64,000 bases of DNA from Cryobacterium tagatosivorans (GTDB lineage: Bacteria; Actinomycetota; Actinomycetes; Actinomycetales; Microbacteriaceae), in the NCBI RefSeq assembly GCF_004402215.1, contig NZ_SOEZ01000081.1, positions 1 to 64,000 of the forward strand, given 5' to 3'. The notes under the pieces are model-generated. The model had not been told where the DNA came from and did not search any database. It worked only from the letters and a program-made list of their open reading frames with translations. The position numbers and the translations under genes were made by a program. Shown piece after piece: positions 59,105 to 64,000 of this stretch (positions are counted from its first letter, which is position 1; each line of letters starts with the position of its first letter).

Positions 59105-60682
59105 TCAGACATGCGGGACGAAGGCGCCCCAGGCACGTCGGCGGTTGCCGAGCGGATCCGACTCGACCCGGTCGACGGCATCGATGATCAGCGTCTTCCG
59201 TTCGGACTCCTCGTAGCGGGGCCAGTCGGCGTCCGGCACGCCGGTCGCGGCGAATCCGGTCCACCAGCCCTGCATCCTGGCGCCGATGGCCTTGAAGGTG
59301 CTGCGGCCGCCGAGCACCGTCATCCCGCGCCCGAACCAGCCGTCGAGCCGGTCGAACAAGGGGAACATCTCCAGCCCGTGCGTGGCGTCGAGGCCCATCC
59401 GGCGCAGCAGCCGGGGCGCCGCGTCGAAGCGGTAGAAATGCACCGGCGCGTAGCGCGAGTGCCGCTCCCCCACCCGCACACTCGGATACCAGAACGAGTA
59501 GTCGCCGCCGAAGTCAAGCGCCGCCCGCTGGTCGGGCAGGCCCGGGTAGTGCGCCTTGAGCGCCTTCCGCGCCTTCTTCTTCGTCTTCGTGAAGATCGCC
59601 CGGATGCGCGGGGGCGTGGAGGCGAGGATGTCGATCCGTCCGCTGAACAGCGAGCCCTCGCGTTCGTTCGTGCCGATGATCAGGGGCACCCGGTGCGCCC
59701 GCCCGTCCCGAAAGGCGTCCAGCGGACGTTCGGGCAGGAAGTCGCCGTCGATGACCGGGCAGAGGGGAATCGTGCCCGGGTAGTCGTCGGGTGCACGCGA
59801 GGTGAGGACGGCCGTCGCGGCGGCGAGGCTCGACGGATCGGCGCCGAGCAACAGGGTTGCGGCTTCCGAGTCGTCGCCCGTCAGGTCGCGCAGGATCTCG
59901 ACGAAGTCGCCCGCCCATCGGGCGCTGAGCGTGGTCGGATACACCGCGTTCGGAGGCGCGCTCTGCACGATCGCCCGCTGGAACAGGCCGGCCGCCGCCG
60001 GAACGGTCATCAGGGTGGTGACCGCGTTTCCGCCGGCCGATTCGCCGAACAGGGTGACGGCATCCGGGTCGCCGCCGAAGGCGTGAATGTTCTCCCGGAT
60101 CCAGCAGAGGGCGGCCACCTGGTCGCGCAGGCCCAGGTTGCTCTCAATCGGCCGCTCCGGCGAGGCGTAGCGGGTGAAGTCGAGGTAGCCGAGGGCGCCG
60201 AGCCGGTAGTTCAGGCTGACGTAGACGATGCCTCCGCGGCGCACCAGGCCCTCTCCCTGGCGCGGGTTCTCCCGCGACGAACCGACGCTGTACGCGCCGC
60301 CGTGGATGAACACCATCACCGGCCGGAGGGACCCCGGATCGACCGGTGCGTCGGGTGCCAGCACGTTGAGGTTCAGGCAATCCTCGTCCTGCGGGATGCG
60401 CGGGTGGGCGCCGATGAACTGGCCCCGGCGCAGCTGCGGGGCGACCGGCCCCCAGTCGCCGGCGTCACGCACCCCGGCCCAGGGCCCGGCCGGCTGCGGC
60501 GACCGGAACCGGAGCGGTCCTGCCGGCGCCGCCGCGTAGGGAATGCCGCGCCAGGCCAGCACCCCGCGTTCGGCGACACCGCGGAGGATGCCCGTCGCCA
60601 CGCGCACCTCGGCCGCCGGCCCTGCGGCGCGGCGCGGACGGTCCGTTCGGGCAGGTGGACTCACGCCCCCGATCTTATTCAC
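59105..60682 (-). CDS. Type B carboxylesterase
   Basis: A 525-residue carboxylesterase/lipase of the alpha/beta hydrolase fold. The nucleophile motif is GESAGG (near 212-217) after the family signature EDCLNLNV (about 100-107). The oxyanion stretch is VFIHGGAYSVGSS, with acid NEREGSLF and a C-terminal histidine (THGLEMF). No signal peptide, so cytoplasmic. GTG start at 60682, divergent from the uracil permease with 25 bases between starts, leaving promoters overlapping. Substrate unknown. Confidence 0.9.
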   Translation of the reverse strand: MNKIGGVSPPARTDRPRRAAGPAAEVRVATGILRGVAERGVLAWRGIPYAAAPAGPLRFRSPQPAGPWAGVRDAGDWGPVAPQLRRGQFIGAHPRIPQDEDCLNLNVLAPDAPVDPGSLRPVMVFIHGGAYSVGSSRENPRQGEGLVRRGGIVYVSLNYRLGALGYLDFTRYASPERPIESNLGLRDQVAALCWIRENIHAFGGDPDAVTLFGESAGGNAVTTLMTVPAAAGLFQRAIVQSAPPNAVYPTTLSARWAGDFVEILRDLTGDDSEAATLLLGADPSSLAAATAVLTSRAPDDYPGTIPLCPVIDGDFLPERPLDAFRDGRAHRVPLIIGTNEREGSLFSGRIDILASTPPRIRAIFTKTKKKARKALKAHYPGLPDQRAALDFGGDYSFWYPSVRVGERHSRYAPVHFYRFDAAPRLLRRMGLDATHGLEMFPLFDRLDGWFGRGMTVLGGRSTFKAIGARMQGWWTGFAATGVPDADWPRYEESERKTLIIDAVDRVESDPLGNRRRAWGAFVPHV

Positions 60683-60707
60683 TACGATCGCCTGAGGCTA
60701 AGAACGA

Positions 60708-61997
60708 ATGAAACGAGAAACAATGGCTCTGCCCTGGACGCTGCACGGTGACGGAAAATCGGTTCCCGCGGGGGAGGTTGTCGGCCCGGGTGAACGCCTC
60801 AGCTGGCCGATCACCATCGGAATCGGCGCCCAGCACGTGGTGGCCATGTTCGGCGCGACCTTCCTCGTGCCGCTGCTCACGGACTTCCCGCCGAGCACCA
60901 CCCTGCTGTTCTCCGGCATCGGAACCCTGCTGTTCCTGCTGATCACGAAGAACCGGCTGCCCAGCTACCTCGGCTCCTCGTTCGCGTTCATCGCGCCGAT
61001 CGTCGCGGCGACCGCCACGGCCGGGATGGGGAGCGCCCTCTTCGGCATCCTCGTCGTCGGCGCCCTGCTGGCAGCCATCGGCCTGCTCGTGCAGTTCACC
61101 GGCACCGGCTGGATCGACACGCTCATGCCGCCGGTCGTCTCCGGCGCCATCGTGGCGCTGATCGGGTTCAACCTTGCGCCGGTCGCGAAGACCAACTTCG
61201 AGGCGGCGCCGCTCACCGCCGTGATCACCCTGGCCGCCGTCATCCTGTGCACCGTGCTGTTCCGCGGCATCCTCGGGCGCCTGTCGATCTTCCTCGGCGT
61301 CGTCGTCGGCTATGTCGCCGCGGTGATGTTCGGCGAGGTGGACTTCAGCAAGGTTGCCGAGGCGGCCTGGATCGGCCTGCCGCAGTTCACCGCACCGTCG
61401 AACCCGTTCGAGAACCCGGCCGTGTGGGGCGTGCTGCCGGCGTTCCTGCCGGTCGTGCTCGTGCTGATCGCCGAGAATGTCGGCCACATCAAGGGCGTCG
61501 CCCAGATGACGGATGCGCGGGTGAACCAGTACACCGGACGCGCGCTCTTCGCCGACGGCCTGGCCACCATGCTCGCCGGCTTCGGCGGCGGCTCCGGCAC
61601 CACCACGTACGGCGAGAACATCGGGGTCATGGCGGCCACCCGCGTCTACTCGACCGCGGCCTACTGGGTGGCCGGATTGGTGGCCATCCTGCTCGGCCTG
61701 TCGCCGAAGATGGGTGAGCTGATCAATACGATCCCGGCCGGGGTGCTCGGCGGTGTGACGACCGCCCTCTACGGGCTGATCGGCGTGATCGGCGTCAAGA
61801 TCTGGCTCGACAACAAGGTCGACTTCAGCAAGCCGGTCAACCAGTTCACGGCGGCGACGGCCCTGGTCATCGGGATCGCCAACTACACGCTCACGATCGG
61901 TGCGTTCAGCTTCAACGGCATCGCGCTCGGCACGATCGCCGCCATCGTGATCTACCACCTGATGAGCGCGATCGGCCGGCTGCGCGGCACCAGCTAG
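60708..61997 (+). CDS. Uracil-type NCS2 permease
   Basis: A 429-residue nucleobase:cation symporter of the UraA/RutG group with 14 expected helices. Signature parts are IGIGAQHVVAMFGATFLVPLLT (about 37-58), the helix 8/10 residues in IAENVGHIKG and GGSGTTTYGENIGVMAATRVYS. Likely imports uracil. The start may be ATG 60708 or ATG 60723; both are in frame and neither has a strong ribosome site. Divergent from the carboxylesterase gene. Confidence 0.9.
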   Translation: MKRETMALPWTLHGDGKSVPAGEVVGPGERLSWPITIGIGAQHVVAMFGATFLVPLLTDFPPSTTLLFSGIGTLLFLLITKNRLPSYLGSSFAFIAPIVAATATAGMGSALFGILVVGALLAAIGLLVQFTGTGWIDTLMPPVVSGAIVALIGFNLAPVAKTNFEAAPLTAVITLAAVILCTVLFRGILGRLSIFLGVVVGYVAAVMFGEVDFSKVAEAAWIGLPQFTAPSNPFENPAVWGVLPAFLPVVLVLIAENVGHIKGVAQMTDARVNQYTGRALFADGLATMLAGFGGGSGTTTYGENIGVMAATRVYSTAAYWVAGLVAILLGLSPKMGELINTIPAGVLGGVTTALYGLIGVIGVKIWLDNKVDFSKPVNQFTAATALVIGIANYTLTIGAFSFNGIALGTIAAIVIYHLMSAIGRLRGTS

Positions 61998-62020
61998 CTG
62001 CGCTCGCCGGGCTGTCCGGC

Positions 62021-62088
62021 GCCGAGAGTCGCCATTTGCGCCCAGAGTCGCCGTTAGAGTGGCGATTCTCGGCAGAAACGGCGACTCT
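62021..62088. repeat. Interleaved double palindrome (A-B-A'-B')
   Basis: A = GCCGAGAGTCGCCA (62021) pairs with 62060-62073 (one mismatch); B = AGAGTCGCCGTT (62044) pairs with 62077-62088. The two stems are mutually exclusive or could form a pseudoknot. GAGTCGCC itself occurs in both A and B. It fills the gap between the converging uracil permease and small membrane protein genes. Confidence 0.75.
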
Positions 62089-62107
62089 CGCCTGCTTGGT
62101 TCCTGCG

Positions 62108-62443
62108 CTAGCCGCCCTGGAGCGCCGGGACGATCAGGTACACGCCGAACAACACCGCCCCGCCGCAGAGCGCGAAGCAGGCGTACGCGCCGACGAGGGC
62201 GAGCCGCTTCTGGCCGTCGGTCAGCGGGTTCGCTGCGAGGGCCTTGCGCGTGCGCCTGGCCTCCTTCGCCGCGCGCTTGGGTGTGAGGACCGTGATCGCG
62301 CCGGTGAACTCGGCCGGACCCACGGTCGGGCTGCGGCCGGCGCTGGTCATCAGGCGGAGCCCCAGGGAGTACAGGGTCACGATGAGCGCGGACGAGACGA
62401 GCGAGGCGCCTGCTACGACGGGGAACGCGAACCAGTCGATCAC
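62108..62443 (-). CDS. Small membrane protein downstream of pit
   Basis: A 111-residue protein with two hydrophobic helices (about 7-30 and 83-107) joined by a basic cytoplasmic loop (LTPKRAAKEARRTRKAL). A protein of this type commonly follows PiT genes in actinobacteria, but no function is known. It overlaps pit by ATGA and would be made with it; an accessory role in phosphate transport is inferred. Confidence 0.78.
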   Translation of the reverse strand: MIDWFAFPVVAGASLVSSALIVTLYSLGLRLMTSAGRSPTVGPAEFTGAITVLTPKRAAKEARRTRKALAANPLTDGQKRLALVGAYACFALCGGAVLFGVYLIVPALQGG

Positions 62444-63636
62444 AGTGCCACCTTCTTTCGGTCCCGGCGAGCGGGTTTGCGCGGCGTCTTCGTGATCCTG
62501 ACGACGTGACCGGCGTCATCGATGTCGTGAAGGAGGTGGTGGTGCGTCACACGGCTGCTGCGCGACCACCAGTAGATCCCGGCGACGACGATCGACCCGA
62601 TGATGACGTCGAGCACGATGCCGATCGGGCCGAGGAGGGCCAGCCCGGCGGCGAAGGCGCCCATGATGCCGGCGGCCGGCAGGGTGAGCACCCAGCCGAG
62701 CGCGATCTGGCCGGCCATGCCCCAGCGCACGGTCGAGCCGCGGCGCCCGAGGCCGGAACCGATCACGGAGCCGGAGGCCACCTGCGTGGTGGACAGGGCG
62801 AAGCCGAGGTGGCTGGAGGCGAGGATGGTGGCGGCGGTGCTGGTCTCAGCGGCGAAGCCCTGGGCCGGCTTGATCTCGGTGAGGCCGCGCCCCATCGTCT
62901 GGATGATGCGCCAGCCACCCGTGTACGTCCCGACCGCGATCGCGAGCGCACAGGCGGCGACCACCCAGAACTCCGGGCCGGTGCCGACGGTCTGGTACCC
63001 GCTGGCGATCAGGGTCAGGGTGATGACACCCATGGTCTTCTGCGCGTCGTTGGTGCCGTGGGCCAGGGCGACGAGCGAGGACGAGAAGATCTGGGCATAG
63101 CGGAATCCGCCGCGGCCGTCGGGCCGTCCGGCCTCGCGGCGGGTCACGGCGTAGGCGAGCCGGGTGGACAGGAACGCCACCAGGCCGACGATGAGGGGCG
63201 CGATGAGGGCGGGCAGGATGACCTTGGACATCACCACGTTGTAGTCGATCGCCTGGAACCCGGCGCCGATGATGGTGGCGCCGATCAGGCCGCCGAACAA
63301 CGCATGGCTCGAGCTGGAAGGCAGACCGCGCAGCCAGGTCATCAGGTTCCAGACGATCGCGCCGATCAGGCCGGCGAAGATCAGCTCCGGGGTGATCAGG
63401 ATGCCGCCGTCGCCTTCCCTGATCATGCCGCCGGAAATCGTCTTGGCGACCTCCGTGGACAGGAACGCGCCGACCAGGTTGAGCACGGCCGCGACCGCGA
63501 CGGCGACCTTGGGCTTCATCGCGCCGGTGGCGATGGGAGTCGCCATCGCGTTCGCCGTGTCGTGAAAACCGTTCGTGAAATCGAAGATGAGCGCCAGCGC
63601 GATCACCAGCACAACGATCAGGGTGAATTCAGGCAC
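62440..63636 (-). CDS. pit: PiT family inorganic phosphate transporter
   Basis: A 398-residue low-affinity phosphate:H+ or Na+ symporter. Both PiT half-signatures are present: FDFTNGFHDTANAMATPIAT (about 19-38) and LVALAHGTNDAQKTMG (about 190-205), around 10 helices. The C-terminal tail is His/Arg/Lys-rich and cytoplasmic. Its ATG (63636) overlaps the Nudix gene by 8 bases, so Nudix-pit-small membrane protein form one unit. Confidence 0.94.
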   Translation of the reverse strand: MPEFTLIVVLVIALALIFDFTNGFHDTANAMATPIATGAMKPKVAVAVAAVLNLVGAFLSTEVAKTISGGMIREGDGGILITPELIFAGLIGAIVWNLMTWLRGLPSSSSHALFGGLIGATIIGAGFQAIDYNVVMSKVILPALIAPLIVGLVAFLSTRLAYAVTRREAGRPDGRGGFRYAQIFSSSLVALAHGTNDAQKTMGVITLTLIASGYQTVGTGPEFWVVAACALAIAVGTYTGGWRIIQTMGRGLTEIKPAQGFAAETSTAATILASSHLGFALSTTQVASGSVIGSGLGRRGSTVRWGMAGQIALGWVLTLPAAGIMGAFAAGLALLGPIGIVLDVIIGSIVVAGIYWWSRSSRVTHHHLLHDIDDAGHVVRITKTPRKPARRDRKKVAL

Positions 63637-64000
63637 GAGCGATTACCGTCTCCAGGTCTTCGCCAAAGGTGAATGTTGCGCGCACCGGGGTTCCGGCGAG
63701 CACTCCGGGCAGCCAGTGCCTGGCGTCATCCCACATTTGGTCGACAGGCAAGCTTGCCACATCGAACCACTCGGGGTTGAGTTCGTCGGATTCCCTCGGC
63801 GTGCCGGTCCACTCGTCGCAGACGAACACGCTCGACTCCTGGCTCCACGCCTCGCGGTGCGGGAAGAGGTAGGTCAGCACGCCCAGCGGCACGAGGGCGG
63901 ATGCCGTGACAACCAGGCCGGACTCCTCCAACACCTCGCGCACGGCGGCCTCCAGCGCCGATTCGCCCGGCTCGAGCTTGCCGCCCAGGCCGACGATGTT
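63629..64000 (-). CDS. Nudix hydrolase, N-terminus outside the window
   Basis: The 123 visible codons continue past position 64000. The Nudix box is complete near the window edge: it opens GGKLEPGESALE and continues REVLEESGL, matching G-x5-E-x7-R-E-U-x-E-E-x-G-U. The EWFDVASLPVDQMWDD stretch resembles the 8-oxo-dGTP/MTH1-type branch, so nucleotide-pool cleaning is possible, but many substrates are known. It is the first visible gene of the pit unit. Confidence 0.88.
   Translation of the reverse strand, partial: NIVGLGGKLEPGESALEAAVREVLEESGLVVTASALVPLGVLTYLFPHREAWSQESSVFVCDEWTGTPRESDELNPEWFDVASLPVDQMWDDARHWLPGVLAGTPVRATFTFGEDLETVIARA

Noticed and set aside
1-64000. tRNA genes, insertion sequences, attachment sites or prophage
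   Set aside because: No TTCGA-type T-arm context, transposase, integrase or phage genes were seen in reading both strands by eye.

Overview
The window is a GC-rich (about 70 percent by eye), gene-dense stretch of an actinobacterial chromosome. The best fit is Microbacteriaceae: the protein families and their pairings (CE1759/CE1758 flavin pair, mycothiol-type DinB, 'CpaE-like' small protein, NnaR-like regulator) and the very frequent 8-mer CGGATGCC/GGCATCCG are typical of that family. The genus cannot be fixed from the sequence. I see 63 protein genes, one coding-like remnant and no tRNA, rRNA, CRISPR array, insertion sequence or prophage. Genes are packed in short operons with many ATGA or TGATG overlaps.

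Region by region. 1-3.1 kb: a branched-chain 2-oxoacid (or pyruvate) dehydrogenase operon (E1alpha-E1beta-E2, E2 cut by the window edge), divergent from an Lrp/AsnC regulator. 3.5-7 kb: an ArsR-SulP anion transporter pair read from a near-consensus, probably leaderless promoter, then a small monooxygenase-like protein and a secreted SGNH esterase. 7.1-21.2 kb: pnp and rpsO, usually neighbours, lie 11.5 kb apart. Between them are an FMN reductase/LLM pair, a GH13 alpha-glucosidase, a VanZ protein, an amino acid permease, an aldo/keto reductase, a DinB protein and a compact five-gene redox operon (small acidic membrane-anchored protein, ApbE flavin transferase, two-heme ferric-reductase-like membrane protein, NuoF-like flavoprotein, ferredoxin). 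21.3-27.6 kb: ArsR/SRPBCC pair, VWA protein, AI-2E-type and MFS exporters, a solitary ectB and a DUF6457 gene.

27.6-38.5 kb is a complete assimilatory nitrate/nitrite cluster: NasB-like flavoprotein, NasC nitrate reductase, NarK transporter and NirD on the minus strand, divergent from NirB, the siroheme methyltransferase and a HemD-winged-helix protein resembling the nitrate regulator NnaR. The divergent promoter region carries GlnR-box-like sequences. 38.6-50.6 kb is housekeeping and accessory: thioesterase/LLM pair, a protealysin-like M4 protease with its emfourin-type inhibitor, small conserved proteins, FKBP, PrsW protease, glycolate/lactate oxidase, Ada-AlkA repair protein, FAH-family enzyme, glycosyltransferase and hydrolase.

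50.7-57.6 kb is the most coherent metabolic system: an ethanolamine-type permease divergent from a glutamine-synthetase-like ligase, a class I glutamine-amidotransferase-like hydrolase, an aldehyde dehydrogenase, a short-chain dehydrogenase and a FadR-type regulator. Together they spell a gamma-glutamylation route for ethanolamine or a similar amino alcohol. 57.5-64 kb: two nucleobase permeases (one apparently starting at AUU), a carboxylesterase, a phosphate transporter with its small membrane partner, and a Nudix hydrolase cut by the window end.

Besides genes, the intergenic spaces hold a set of long imperfect or perfect palindromes near gene 3' ends. Two copies (about 9.7 and 38.6 kb) are nearly the same sequence, and a separate GC-rich hairpin occurs at 3.2 and 23.2 kb. 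These are the clearest structures that ordinary annotation does not explain.
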